Shown: positions 24,991 to 37,243, counted from the first letter of the stretch. The stretch is DNA of 64,000 nucleotides from Notospermus geniculatus (GCA_002633025.1 NMRB01000360.1:141955-205954); one strand, 5' to 3'. Numbers and translations are program-made. Notes: a model not told the origin generated them from the sequence alone.

Positions 24991-27900
24991 TCAATCTGCT
25001 TTTGCCAGAAGGCCATTCTTCTCTGGTTCAAGGAGGACGTCAATGATGTTCTTTACCATACACTTCAAGTCTTTCTCAACCGCTCCTTCATCCAGACTGG
25101 AAAAGAGGTCAATACACATGAAGAAAATGCATGTATGTGTTTCACACATACAGTATGTGTAGACACAGAACATCAGATGATTCATCCATGAATGTAGACA
25201 AACTACATCTATACAGTTTTATTATGAGTCTGTGTGCTGTCACATGCGGACTGGAGTATAAAACATAAGACTAGGACCAAATGAAATGGTCCATGGACCA
25301 TGTGCTCACCTGGGTGAATGTACCAGAAAAACAAATGACAAATGTTAAATTGAAATGTTCCAGGGTCATGTTCGTCATCCTCGTTAGATGCACCTGATAA
25401 AAATTTGGAGAAAATCCAGTTCAGGAGTTACATGTACTGGATTTTGAGCTTTGGTTATGGCCACCTGGTGGCCAAGCGGAGAATTGAATCGGACCAAAAA
25501 GTGGTGTCGTAGGTCATCTGACATAGGGGTGTATATGTACCAAGTTTCAAGTCAATAGCCCAAGCAGTTACGAAACGCGCCACCAAATGACTAAATTTGA
25601 ACTTTGACCTCTGTGACCTTGAAAAGTCGGTCAAATCAAAAACCTCTTACTTATGTCATGCATCCTCATTAGAAGCACCAATGATAAAAATTTGGAGAGG
25701 ATCCACTCATCAGTTCATGAGTTATTGCACTTTTTGTGTTTTTGGTTTCCGCCACCTGGTGGCCAAGCTAAGAGTCAAATCGGACCGAAACTTGGGGTCA
25801 TAGGTCACCTGACCTAGGGGTATATATGTACCAAATTTCAGGTCAATAGCACCTGCGGTTACGAAACGTGCCACTTAAAGGCAAAATTTTGAACTTTGAC
25901 CTCTGTGACCTTGAAAAGTAGGTCAAACCAAAAACCCGTTATATATGTAATGTATCCTCATTAGATACACCTATGATAAAAATTTGGAGGTGATCCAGTC
26001 ATTAGTTCAGGAGTTATTGCACTTTTTGTGTTTTTGGTTTCCGCCACCTGGTGGCCAAGCTAAGAGTCGAATCGGACCGAAACTTGGTATCATAGGTCAT
26101 CTGACCTAGGGGTATATATGTACCAAGTTTCAGATCAATAGCTCCAGCGGTTACGAAACGTGCCCTGCTAACGGAACACGACGGACGACGGACGCAGACC
26201 CACGACAAGAGCTCACCCCAGGTGAGCTAAAAATGTAACATACATATGCACTTAATGTGATAACAGACATGTATTAAAGTACTGGTACATGTAAATTATC
26301 CATTAGGGCCTAAGGCCTGCTTTCCATTGGCGCGTTTCCGTGCGCGGAAACGCTCGAAACCATTGTTTTTTTCTGCGCCGTGACCAACGAAGTGGAAACA
26401 AACAATGCTTTCGAGCGTTTCCGCGCACAGAAACACGCCAATGGAAAGCAGGCCTAACACTGAAAGTAGTTATATCAATGCACTTCCCATTACCTGGACA
26501 CTGACAGGCAAATTCAAAATCTTCATCCATATACAGTGGATTTATAATTCATACCTTGGAGGAGCCCGATATTCTGTGTAATACTTGATCTTCGGTTCTG
26601 TGCCGCTTGTCCTGATGGTCGCCACACAACCGTTGGTGAAAGTGAAGGTGATCATTTGGCTGGACTCACTGACAGGTAATTGCTGGAAATGGACATCATT
26701 ATTCTTGACAGCAGCAAGGCCAAGGAGAGCAGGCCTTACTGACCCACCCAGGTCCAACTCCCATTAAAAATGCACCAACAGTATTAAGTGGCCCATACAT
26801 GATCAATAGTATTACACAGTATGAGGATCAAAATGGGTACCGGTAATATTATTGCCAATCTTTCTTCTACCCCTCATGCCAGAAGCACATGACCCCATTT
26901 TGGGCCCCACATTGTGCAATAATATTGGATGGTGTATCCGGGCCTTGACAAGATACCTAGGAACAATTTGATGAGCAATACTATTTAGGAAAGACAGACC
27001 TGATTCCAAAGCAGACTGAACAAATGTGGTGCAATTAAGTTAACTAATGAAGCATACATGAAGCATTTAAGGGCATACGACAGTGCCAAACTAAAAGGGG
27101 TTAAAATCAAACAAAGACTAAGAGAGATTAGGGAACTGAGGGCATGATACATGCATCAAACTCAAAATATATAACTTCCCAATCCTTATAGGTGTATTTC
27201 AAAAATCTGAAAATGGCCAATGGATGAGATCATTGACAAACATAAACCAGGCACAAAGAGGATTTCTATGGCCTCACGCAGTCATTGGTGTTTCTTTGTG
27301 AAAGAACTACAGTTTTGACATAACAGGGGTTGTGGCCACCAAACGACTGCATTCACCAGGTGCCCTCAGTGCAGGGTAAGCTAATCAAAAAGCAGCAAAA
27401 TAACCACAATTTCTGCATCACGAAACAAACGTAATGTCTACCGTTAGAACTTTGTTCGTCATCTCAACAGCTCTCTGAAGAGAGAGGGAAAAACTTCAAA
27501 AAGGAATATGTTTTTGAATGAAGGAAAAGCTCCTGTAGGAAACAAGAAAAATAGCTCTGAAGAGAGGCAAGAACACAACAACTCTCTGTCTGATGAGAGA
27601 ATTGTAATACTTTCTCTGTGTGAGTGAAATGTTCACCTCTCTCGACAAAAAAAACAAGCAAACACCTTGAAGCAAACAATTGTACTAGGGCCTACATGTA
27701 TGAAGACATGGGGCCATATTCAAAAAGGGTGTTAAGACTCAGACACGTGTAACTTCGTCAAATACATGGTGGAAATGTGTGCATTTAGTGACGTTATACG
27801 CAACTAAGTCTTAATCACGCGATGATCACCGTTTTTGAATACGCCCCTTCTTGTCTGGCACTGTTGATTGGACAAAGTACATCCTGTAACAAACTTGTAT

Positions 27901-30402
27901 CTCCAAGTACTGCACACATTCTCAAATAAATATCATAAGTTCTATCATTGGTAATGTTATAAAATAGGTCCATAGAAACAAATTCTGACTAGTAATCTCA
28001 CATGCTTGTAAGCCATACCTGGTGCTCTGAACCTACTACTTCCATGTCAATCCATAGTTGATGTTGAGCACATTTACCTACTCAGGCATGCAAGCATAAC
28101 AATACTTACTGCTTTGAGATCTGCATAACTGTTGTCATAGCCAGTTGTCAAGTCTCTGATATATTTGATCTCATAAGGGCCACATTTTGAGGGGTACTGA
28201 AACGACAGAACAGTCCAGTGTCAGTAACACCCTCCAATGGTCAAAGGGAGTCTCTCAGCTTGTAACCCTACCAATAAGAATGTCACAACACCAATTAAAT
28301 GTATCATCACTACATGTACCTTTCCTGGCCCCTCAAGGTTCCTCATCCTCTCAAATATCCTCTTGATGACAGGCGGTTCATGGCAGATGAAATAGGAATT
28401 TGAACTTTTATGGATTCCATATCTGAATTGAAGCAAAAAACACTTTCTAAGAACCAACACTACAAAAAATAGCTGGTACCCTTGAAACTGTTTACCGTAC
28501 CTTCAAACAGATGAAATAGAGCAAAAGATGTGTTGATTGATTTAGCGATTTAGTAAGGTGGCAACCAAGCTCTCTTGGAATTGTTGTTTCCGAACTCGTC
28601 TGTCAAGTCAGGTTACCCCCGTCCCTCCCCCCACACACTGTCACAAACACAGTCCTGTCCCTCCCCCNNNNNCCCCCCCCCCCACACACACACACACTGT
28701 CACACACACAGTCACAGCTCTCAATAAACAAACATGAGGAGCACATACGTTTCATAAATTGTATTCAACTGCTGCGTTAATGTGATGCCCTTGGCATGAA
28801 GTTGGGTGGCACACTCAGCCATGCAGCTCATTGCACTAATGCCATCTTTGTCCAGAACTACTGTCCCACACATGAAGCCTGAAAAACCAGAGGAGACAAC
28901 TTGGTATTTTCAATCGAACGCTTTCTTTATCCTTCTGAAACTTTTCACGTACCCAAAAACTATATCAGACTTAAGCCTCAGACAATTCACGTAACTGTGT
29001 AGTTATTAAAGGATGAAGTCAAGGTGAACAGTTATGACAAGGGCTACCAACCTATAGCTTCTTCGAATGCAAAGAGTATCTTCTTTCCTTCTTTCTGGAG
29101 TTCATGGGTGCGGTTGCCCATCCATTTGAATCCTGTCAATGTGTCCTGCAATGACGTGAAAGAGCCACATTATTTACAGCAGAGAATACTTCAGAAAACT
29201 ATTCTTGATGACTTGTTTCCAAGAAAATCTCTCCTTAGATCATGTATTATTTTCTTTGCCACAGGGATGCACTTGATCATGTTAATTGATGACTGTGGCA
29301 AGATTTCGGTATAAACAGACTCCACTCGTTTAGAACTGTCACTCCATCTGGTGGGGTCCTCACCTCAAACGCAAATCCCTCTTTCTCGGCAAAAGTCATT
29401 AGAATCTTGGATGAGACAGTGCTTGACAGCATGTAGACATCATCACCTTGTTGAAAAGAAAACACACATTTCACATGACTGCTAAATGCCACCAGTATCC
29501 AACAACTAAACGACCTCTTGACTTCTTGGTGCCAACCCCATCAACTGACTAGGCCTACATACAAACCTAATCAAAACACGCCATACATGGCGTGGTCTTA
29601 ACCAGGTGATCTTCTAAGTTACGGTAGTTCCTTAGTGGCTAGCATCTGTCTTGATTCGAAGACCTCTGACAGATAAATTGCCGATTTATACCTACCGGGC
29701 GCCTGGCCGCTGTCTCGATGTGAAGTCATGAACCACCATCCGAACAAAGCACCAAGTTCATTACCAGTAAAAACACGCCATTCACCACTGAAAAAACCCA
29801 AGGGTTGTAAAGAACTCAGTCAAATACAGCTCACACTAGCAAAGAACATACAATTCCAAAGTAGGGTCCTGGACCAGGAATTTTCATCCATGATACTCTT
29901 ATGGAAGAGGCATAGCTCACTAGATGGTGGATGAAAGATGTATCGGCATGATCACGACAGAAACTTACCCTGGCTGCTTCTCAGCTACTGCAAGGCGGTC
30001 AGCATCAGGGTCATTGGCAAGAATGATTGTACTGCCATGTTCGTCAGCTGTTTTGATGGAAAGGTTCTGAAATTGGAACAAAATTTCTGCAGATTATCTG
30101 TGGAGTAGTATAGGTGTCAGTGCAGTCATTGACAGAAAAGTGGTTGATTCCTATGATTTAGTATCCTCAAGACAGAGGAGGAGGCCTCATCATATTTAAG
30201 TCAGATCAGTCTCCACACTCACCAAGGCACTTTTACCTTCCTCCGGATTGGGGAACTTCACTGTAGGGAACTCAGGATCAGGTTCAACTTGTTCTTTCAC
30301 TGGTATGAACGGTTTGAAACCAAACACTCGAAATGATTCCTGGGCAAAAATATGTCCAACACCGTGCATGGCCGTATATGTGAACTTGAGAGGAGACTTG
30401 GA
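24991..30402 (-). CDS. PGM2: Phosphoglucomutase-2, partial copy A (exons 7 in part to 16)
   Basis: Exons, in coding order on the minus strand: exon 7 (30223-30402, 5' end cut), then 29969-30066, 29696-29787, 29364-29446, 29052-29145, 28749-28878, 28320-28422, 28110-28196, 26555-26703 and 24991-25096 with stop. It covers the DPDADR metal-binding loop, GNELGAL, the FAFEEAIG sugar-binding segment and the RTSGTEPK phosphate-binding motif, ending LLAKAD. Homology to the other copy stops inside exon 7, nine bases short of the acceptor, so the catalytic-serine half is missing here. Exon 12 (28749-28878) exists only in this copy. Probably one haplotype of the gene at 43423-52391. A real truncated duplicate is the alternative. 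Confidence 0.85.
25290..26232. mobile_element. Interspersed repeat with TGCTCACC...GGTGAGCT ends, copy A only
   Basis: Starts near GTGCTCACCTGGGTG and ends CACCCCAGGTGAGCTAAAAA, with a GACGG-rich stretch before the end. Inside are about three diverged units each holding GACCTCTGTGACCTTGAAAA, a 'CCACCTGGTGGCCAAG' segment and GTTACGAAACG. Copy B lacks it. Relatives are at 58616-59577 and, truncated, at 36424-37268. Confidence 0.8.
26306..26456. mobile_element. Foldback element present in both copies (copy A)
   Basis: Arms GGCCTGCTTTCCATTGGCGC and complement, with an inner GCGCGGAAACGCTCGAAA stem. Same insertion at about 43801-43942 in copy B, so it predates their split. Confidence 0.75.
27710..27850. 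mobile_element. Foldback element with GGGGCCATATTC ends (copy A)
   Basis: Left end GGGGCCATATTCAAAAAGGG; right end is the complement of GGGGCGTATTCAAAAACGG. An inner stem TTAAGACT / AGTCTTAA is visible. Copy B has a different foldback at the same site (45195-45314). Confidence 0.7.
28667..28671. other. Assembly gap (NNNNN) in a C/CA-rich stretch
   Basis: Five N inside a poly-C and CACA run in PGM2 intron 12 of copy A. The corresponding site in copy B also carries an N. Confidence 0.95.
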
Positions 30403-31297
30403 AGGATTGAACCTGTCCATTCTCTGAGTCTTACAGAAGAGCCTTCAAGGTACACCAGGATGACCTACAGCTACATGTAAATGAAAGTAATGGATTTCTG
30501 AAGTGTGTTTTCCACTCCATTATATCAATTACGGTATCTCTTTATGACTATGTCTTTTATGGTTGCGTTTAATACAGACATCCATTTTGATAGTCAGGAC
30601 TGATAACAGCAAAACTAAGTCCTCATAAAGGTAACACCGGTGTGGCAGGATTCTAAGTCCCCCAACAATTAAAGTCCGGCTTTATTGTTTAACGGAGAGG
30701 GGTAAGGGACAGAAATCATAATTTACAACGTAGCAGACACTTATGACTCGCAATTGCATTCCCACGACTATCGCTCCTCACACCGGCGCCTGTTTCAATG
30801 GAATTTCTTTATGCAGAGAAGGGACAACCTCACCTAGGCAATACTATACTGCTGAAAATCTCGGAGAGGTTCTCGATGTTCGATTAACATAACAATCAGT
30901 CGCCATATTTGGTAATTCGGACGAAATCAACAGAAGGTTGTCAACTGTATCATGATCACAGGTTAGATAGTCTGATGCAACAATGGCGACAATCGTCTTT
31001 TCATTTTGTTGAGATTTGTTTGGAAATAAATTCAGTTTCTCTGGGTTTTTAGATCCGTGGAGTTGTCTGTTGTTTCCTCGCGTTGTCCTTATAAAATGCA
31101 GCAGAGGGAGCTTCTAACTGTTGATACAGAACGAATTTTCACGCGGAGTAGCGCTCGCTCGCTCTGGGGAAGACAGGCAAGCGGTGATAACTACATTGTA
31201 TATTACATCAGTTTATGGTGCTACTTGCTGTATTCATACACACGAAGACATTAAATGATAAACATGTTCCACATCATTTACTTCCATTTACCAACTG
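30403..31297. other. Sequence unique to the end of copy A
   Basis: Directly follows the point where homology with PGM2 exon 7 stops. No PGM2 exon, gene or clear element end recognised. Confidence 0.5.
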
Positions 31298-31456
31298 TAT
31301 AGACCATGTGCACGTGACGTCATCATTGACGTCATAATTCGCACGTCAGCCATTTTGGACGGCATCTGACGCTACGAATGCGTTGGACGTGCCGTCCAAA
31401 ATGGCGGCATCTCGACGTCGCGGTGACGTCATAATCGTCGCTGCACATGGTCTATA
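31298..31456. mobile_element. Foldback element carrying several CRE motifs
   Basis: Ends TATAGACCATGTGCA and complement, with imperfect inner stem around CCATTTTGGACGGC. Contains TGACGTCA-type CREB/ATF sites near 31315, 31327 and 31423. Confidence 0.7.
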
Positions 31457-31746
31457 CATTGCATACGTATAGAGATCACAGAATGCGTTCAGTCACACTT
31501 GATGTGTCTAATCAGACCTTCCCGCAATTAGTAGAGTCATTTTTTGGGAATCCGTGACCATTTTTCCCCTACCTTTTTTTCTCGATTGATTTGACATTCT
31601 GAACCATTTAGAAGAAATATTAGCTCCTATGTACCTCTCAAAAATGACGGCTAACTTTTCTAGAGCCCAATATTCAAAATGGCCGCCACCGCCCTCTCGA
31701 AAAACAAAACATAACAGATTGTTAGCCACTGACGAGCTAGAAGTTG

Positions 31747-32400
31747 TCATTTCTCACTAATTCTGGCACTGTGAATCCACTGGAACAATTATTATACAGT
31801 TTTGAGACCATCCTGGCCTCTAAATCCAAGATGGCGGCCGTCCGCCATCTTGAAAAATATGAAATTTACATCTCTGGCACCCGACGAGCTAGAAAGACAA
31901 ATGAGGTGTCATTTCTCACTAATTCTGGCATAACAAACATTCTGGAAAGGTTATTAAAGAGTTTTGGGTCCTTCCTGGCCTGTAATTCCAAGATGGCCGC
32001 TGTCCGCCATTTTGAAAAAACTTCACATGAAATATGTGCGGCCCTAGATGAGCTAGAAGGACAAACAAGTTGTCATTTTCCACTGATTCTGACAATGTAA
32101 ATTCACTGGGGCCATTCTAGTAGAGTTTTGAGGCCATCCTGGCCTCTAAATCCAAGATGGCCGCTGTCCGCCATCTTGAAAAACATGAAATTTAAGCTCT
32201 CCGGCACCCGATGAGATAGAAAGACAAACGAGGTGTCATTTTTCACTAATTATGGCATAACAAACACTCTGGAAAGGTTATTATAGAGTTTTGGATGATC
32301 CCCGGTATCTATTCCAACCAAGATGGCCAGCACCTAGGTGGTCACAGTGCGCCACTTTGAAATACATGTATAAACATGACACCCAATACTTCTGCACCTG
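31747..32400. repeat. Tandem repeat of about 163 bases, four units
   Basis: Units start near 31747, 31907, 32071 and 32234 with TGTCATTTYYCACT. Each holds CCAAGATGGC and the complementary GCCATYTTG a few bases later, a small hairpin with YY1-like motifs. A decayed unit precedes at about 31540-31746. Confidence 0.8.
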
Positions 32401-32455
32401 AGGAGCGGGAAAGACAATAGATATGTGGCATCGTTTCCCAAGAACTCGCTTGTGA

Positions 32456-32456
32456 N
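32456..32456. other. Gap base at the junction of copies A and B
   Basis: Single N exactly where copy B begins in the middle of glycine receptor exon 7. Confidence 0.95.
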
Positions 32457-34238
32457 GATTTCCCTGGGCCTTCTGACAGTATTGAGTATCACTACCATGA
32501 GTTCTGGAGCACTGTCTCAGCTGCCAAGAGTATCATACGTCAAAGCCATCGATGTGTGGCTCGCCACATGCCTGACTTTTGTCTTCTGCGGTTTGATAGA
32601 ATTCGCCATCGCCAACTACATCGCCAGGATAGAAATGGATAAGGAACATAAGTGTATACTCGTGTCGAAAGAAGACGACGATGCTTATAATTTAAAGGTT
32701 CGACCCAAAACACTTTATTCTGTATTCTATAATTGATTACATCAGTATTCTCCCCAAACTACGTATCCTGAAAGGCTAGAGTGTTGTCTTTTGGTGAAAA
32801 GGATACGACATATTGGGCCGTATTCTAGAAGCTTCCTCAAGTGTAAGGCCGACCTTACTCTTTTGTATTCTACCCAGCAAACAATAGCTAAAGGTCGACC
32901 TTACACTTAAGGAAGCTTCTAGAATACGGCCCATTTTTTTCATTCCTATGGGGGACACTGTGGATTGCATCCCTTTGTTGGTGAAAAGGTTTACGCCAAC
33001 TATCCAATCAAACTACGATTTATATTCCTCCTACCGGTACACTTCAAGTTTTAGACGACGACAACGCCGTCGGGTTGATATAATCGGGCCAGTGCCCGAC
33101 AACATTCAAGAGAGAGTTATGTCTCCCCCGTGGCCACTGGCGTCATTACACGAACAGAAGCCCTCCCTTATCTTACGAAGTAGATGTTTATTGTTGACCA
33201 GGACCTGATAGCATCTTGATACGCCACTTCCTCGTCAGTATTTCACAGGAAATGGTCAAAATGGCACGAGAAATGACCCACCAAGGTTCCCCTGTGCCAA
33301 TTGCAGGGATTTTATACAATCAGGAAAAGGACGTCCTGCATATGTACATCATTGCCGGGCTGATGAATAGTGCTGACCAACATCTCTTTAAAAGACCCGA
33401 TACAGATAATGGAGTCGATATTGCAGAAAAAGTCACTTCGGTGGGCCTCGGAAATGACTCCGACGAATCTGCACGAGTAAAATTACCTGTTTACGTGTCT
33501 ACTGCGGCTGAGGTCGCCATGAGACCAACCAGCACCGACTCAGGTTGCTGAACTGAAGGATTCCCTATAGATACATAATATACAAGTACTGGTATAGCTA
33601 AATCAAGTGACTCGACCGAAATGAGGAACACGTCTGACGACAATTTAAATGTTTCGCAGGTGGTATCATCTGACTAAAGTGAGAAACCTTGGCGCTGAAA
33701 TAGTCAGTGAGTCTGCGTCAGTCTCGGGGGTAATCATGTGGGACGGAATTCACCCTTGCTAGGAAACAATCAGGCGATTTTGATAACATCGTCTGCGCAT
33801 GCCCGACGGTGTCTGCCAAGTTTGCAGGAGACGAATATTCCCCATTGGTTTTTATGGCCCTGGAAAAGTTGCATCCTCAGAACAAGTCATTTGGAGCAGT
33901 CCACCATGCAACCACATAATAAGACGCATTAAGATCATCTCTCTTTCTCTTTCCAGCCTCTTATGGACCGAAATAAGGTGGATAATTTACCATTGGACGT
34001 TACGCATTACACCTCAGAAACTGAACTCAAAGAACGAACGCGTCTCAGCAGAGATTCCGTGTGTCCGCCATCTCTTGACGGCCATATTGTTGTAAGGCCG
34101 CCGAAAGGTGGGCACTCTTGGAGATTCTTTCGAAACAACCCAAGTGCTGAACGTATAGACTACATCTCTAGGATGCTGTTTCCATTAACGTTCGTGCTCT
34201 TTAACGCCGTCTATTGGCTTTATTATCTTCCACATTGA
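32457..34238 (+). CDS. Glycine-receptor-like channel, second partial copy (exon 7 from mid-M2 side, and exon 8)
   Basis: Exon 7 is present from the codon after PAR onward (32457-32697) and exon 8 is 33957-34238. Exon 8 differs from the first copy at 6 of 282 bases, all synonymous. The copy begins immediately after the gap base at 32456, in the middle of an exon, with unrelated repeats before it. No ligand-binding domain precedes it, so it is not a working gene as assembled. Confidence 0.9.
32818..32932. mobile_element. Foldback element, GGGCCGTATTC ends, copy B only
   Basis: Arms GGGCCGTATTCTAGAAGCTT and complement, about 45 bases each. The uninterrupted site is at about 16372 in copy A; ATT is present on both sides. 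Confidence 0.85.
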
Positions 34239-34308
34239 TTGTGAAATTATTAACAGTGGTTTGTCAACTAAAAATCCATTGATGACTTCCTGGAATCATC
34301 AACAGATC

Positions 34309-34414
34309 TGGAGCCATGTTCCCGAAGCCATCGTTAGGTTAACGATGTCGTTAAAACTGGGAAAATGCATAGCGTAACGACATCGTTAACCTAACGACGG
34401 CTTCGGGAACATGG
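34309..34414. mobile_element. Foldback element, GGASCCATGTTC ends, copy B only
   Basis: Arms GGAGCCATGTTCCCGAAGCC and (inverted) GGACCCATGTTCCCGAAGCC, then GTTAGGTTAACGATGTCGTT. Absent at 17740-17745 in copy A. Confidence 0.85.
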
Positions 34415-35213
34415 GTCCAGGACAGGTGTGTCATCTGCCAGTGTTCTCCCTTTTTGCTTGGGACACGCCGGCAAGTTTCTCTATGTGTCCTCTATTGTCC
34501 AAAAGTCGCAGCTTATTCCGTCAGACAGTAGTAGGGGAACGCTCACCGATGGGGAACATTCAAAAACATTACACCGGATTCAAGAATGAAAGTGACTAAA
34601 CCGGAAGTGTGAACTAATAACCTCACTGGGTGTTGACTGAGCGGTGAGGGGTCGGGCGTCCCTCTCCGTGACAGATAACAGGCGACACGGAGAAGTGCTT
34701 CCCTGAGCCACGTATCGTCTTTCGGTAGCCAAAAATGATTGGCGAATTTAGCTACCTTACAGATATTGTCCTATTGTCCTGTGTGCATGCGGGTATGGGT
34801 GTGTGCTATCGGACAATGCCTTGCCGACAATGCAAAGAATAGGAATAGCCTGCGTGGTTGCGATGGTACGGCGCGAGTGTACATTTGTACTGTACGTCAG
34901 ACTACAGTTCAAAGGCCATAGACGCTCTGGGCAAGTACATTGCATGAAGACAATTAAATTTGCGCAACTGAGACGCCTTTGGAAGCTTTCAAGCAAACAT
35001 GGTGTTTAAACACAGATTTCACACTTAACTACACATTTTATGGATTGCCAGTCGTTTTAGCCTATACCTTCTGCAGTGAATTATTGTTGAGATGACAGGG
35101 GCATACCGGACACCTCGTTGATGTGCGTGAGCGAGCGTGAGATAGGCTATCTATCCCCCGTATTGTAAATAGACCTATACATTATGTACATGCACATAAC
35201 TTGTTTACAGACT

Positions 35214-35219
35214 AATAAA
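35214..35219 (+). promoter_or_regulatory. Candidate poly(A) signal, copy B glycine receptor fragment
   Basis: AATAAA at the position matching 18331-18336. Confidence 0.4.
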
Positions 35220-35317
35220 CGTCAATTTGTAAGAAAAAAATCACTTTTTTGACAATCGACCCCCAACTCAAGTGCATCATTCATTGTTCTGAACCCGGAT
35301 GGTATACTTAGTAGGCC

Positions 35318-35455
35318 TAAATGCAGGTTGCAGGTTGACCTGCAGGCCACAGTATTTGCAATGTATTTGACTTCACACTTATTTGGACACCTCAACCCGG
35401 CCGGACCTCAAAACTGACCCTAACCATTAACCTGCAACCTGCACTTTGACCAACC
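35318..35455. mobile_element. Possible small inverted-repeat insertion, copy B only
   Basis: GCAGGTTGCAGGTT near the left and AACCTGCAACCTGC near the right; the matching stretch is not seen in copy A. Ends not well defined. Confidence 0.4.
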
Positions 35456-36512
35456 TTTCTCAACCTTACTCTGATTGAACTAAATGTAGGCCTATTTCAT
35501 GTTAAAGCCGGAGAGATCAGATTAAATTAGAAGACTCACCTACCTCCACCCTTCGAAGTGAGCTCCAACCTTGTACGCGCCTTTTTCACTAAATTTGATC
35601 TTGAGGAATGTTTCCAACAGTTTCGATAGTTCCTATGGGCGGCAATACCAACAAAGAACTTCCTAAAGGCCCAATGCCAATCCAATGCCAAGCACAAGCA
35701 CTCGCGGCGCCTAGATTGGTACTACGATCCTCCCGCTAGGTGGGTCTTGGAACCAGGATAAACCCACCTAGCAGAGGATCGTGGTACCTATCTATAGCGC
35801 TGCCCATGGTTTTTATCAGGCCCGACTCGATCATGATTAACGATGTCGACCACAGCCAAAAACTTTGAAACAGCTGAAACGATCTGTCGACTGCAGCGCC
35901 GCGCAACGTCTTCCCAAAGCTGCTCTCCAGATCACAGATCATGACTTTAACGTCTTTACTAGTATTTTGTATGTCTTTATTTGCGGATATCACATCCCAT
36001 AACAAGGCAATCAATATGACAGCCACGTGACATGCATGTGACTATAAAGTGAAAATAGGATTTTCCATACAAACAGTATGTTATAGGGCTATAGCGGACT
36101 CTCAATGCACATTGCATCCGGTTTATCATTTCTGCACAACTTTCGGGAAGATTAATCTCACCATTACGATCAGGATTACCTTAACTGAGGACTCGTGAAC
36201 GACATTCGGCAAAACCATCCCAAAGCACATCCATTGAGAACCCGATTTAGCCAGTCTTCACTGCGAGTGTTTCGATTTCCATTTTTCTGAACACAGGTGG
36301 GACCAGGATTTAGTTAGGAAACTGAAAACCAACGAAAGCCTCGTATTGGAGAAATACCTTCTGGGCCGTTTCTCAGGTTTAACTCGCGTTAGAGGAGTGG
36401 TGACAATTTTCCCTGAATTCAAGTAGATGATAAAAATTTGGAGATGATCCAGTCATTACTTCAGGAGTTATTGAACTTTTTGTGCTTGGGGTTACGAAAC
36501 GTGCCCTGCTAA

Positions 36513-36665
36513 TGCCCGCTGTACACGATGCAAATTTTGGCATCCAATTTTCTGAATATGCTCAATAAAGGCGTACATGCGGGTTTATACACTGAAGCCC
36601 CAATAGGCCCGCAATCTGAATTTAACAAAAGATTGGATGAAAAATTTGATCGTGTACAGCGGGCA
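36513..36665. mobile_element. Harbinger-like MITE, TAA target site
   Basis: Ends TGCCCGCTGTACACGAT and complement, flanked by TAA on both sides (36510-36512 and 36666-36668). The host repeat reads CTGCTAACGGA without it. Confidence 0.8.
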
Positions 36666-36700
36666 TAACGGACGACGGACGCTGCACCATCGTACATGTA

Positions 36701-36854
36701 AAGCCTAGCGCACATGTCCGACAAAACTCAATGCGTTAGGGGTGTTTTTAAAGTGGACTGACCCAACGCTGTCGACTCGTCATTCAGCCAGGTCAGTCGA
36801 TTTTAACAGACACCCCTTACGCATTGAGTTTTGTCGGACATGTGCGCTTGGCTT
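36701..36854. mobile_element. Foldback element, AAGCCTAGCGCACATGTCCG ends
   Basis: Long near-perfect arms continuing through AACTCAATGCGT and GGTGT. It abuts the next element without a spacer. Confidence 0.7.
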
Positions 36855-37243
36855 AAAGCGAATGGCTCGCGGGGTTTGTTTACATTTTTGGTGGTACCTT
36901 CCATAGAGAGTGAATCTAGCCTCCAGGCAAAGTGCTCAGTGCTCCAGCCATATGCAACACCTGTGCAAATATGCGAATGTAAACACTGGGGACGAGGTTC
37001 CATTAAAAATTTGTTAAAATGGGTTAATGACGTTTTCAAATTCAGTAGGTCAAGATGTACATTTTGTACTATTCCCATTGATTTTGAAGCGGCAGATTTT
37101 GCAGAATACGCCTCCGAAGTTTGGCTGTCTAATGCATTTCCCATTAAACTAAAATCCTTCTTTTGCCTTTTTCTCAAAATGGTGCTTGATATCGATGACC
37201 AGCTGTCATGGCGCCACAACAAACCCCGCGAGCCATTCGCTTT
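36855..37243. mobile_element. Inverted-repeat element, AAAGCGAATGGCTCGCGGGG ends
   Basis: Arms of about 26 bases. With flanks the ends read TTAAAGCG...CGCTTTAA, so TTAA or a TTA/TAA site was duplicated. The open frames on both strands inside (about 140 codons) look like by-products. Confidence 0.7.

Larger units (their letters stand above)
16017..30402. repeat. Long duplicated segment, copy A
   Basis: Homologous to 32457-48450 in the same orientation: glycine receptor exons 7-8, the CaaX gene and PGM2 exons 16 to 7. It is very similar in flanks, with many insertions or deletions. Sequence specific to this copy includes 20112-21330 (largely), 23956-24406 and about 25290-26230. Confidence 0.9.

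Noticed and set aside
33216-33551. 111-codon open frame in copy B between exons 7 and 8, a possible extra M3-M4 loop exon
   Set aside because: The matching stretch in copy A (16658-16980) has an 11-base deletion and two single-base indels that break the frame, so it behaves as intron.
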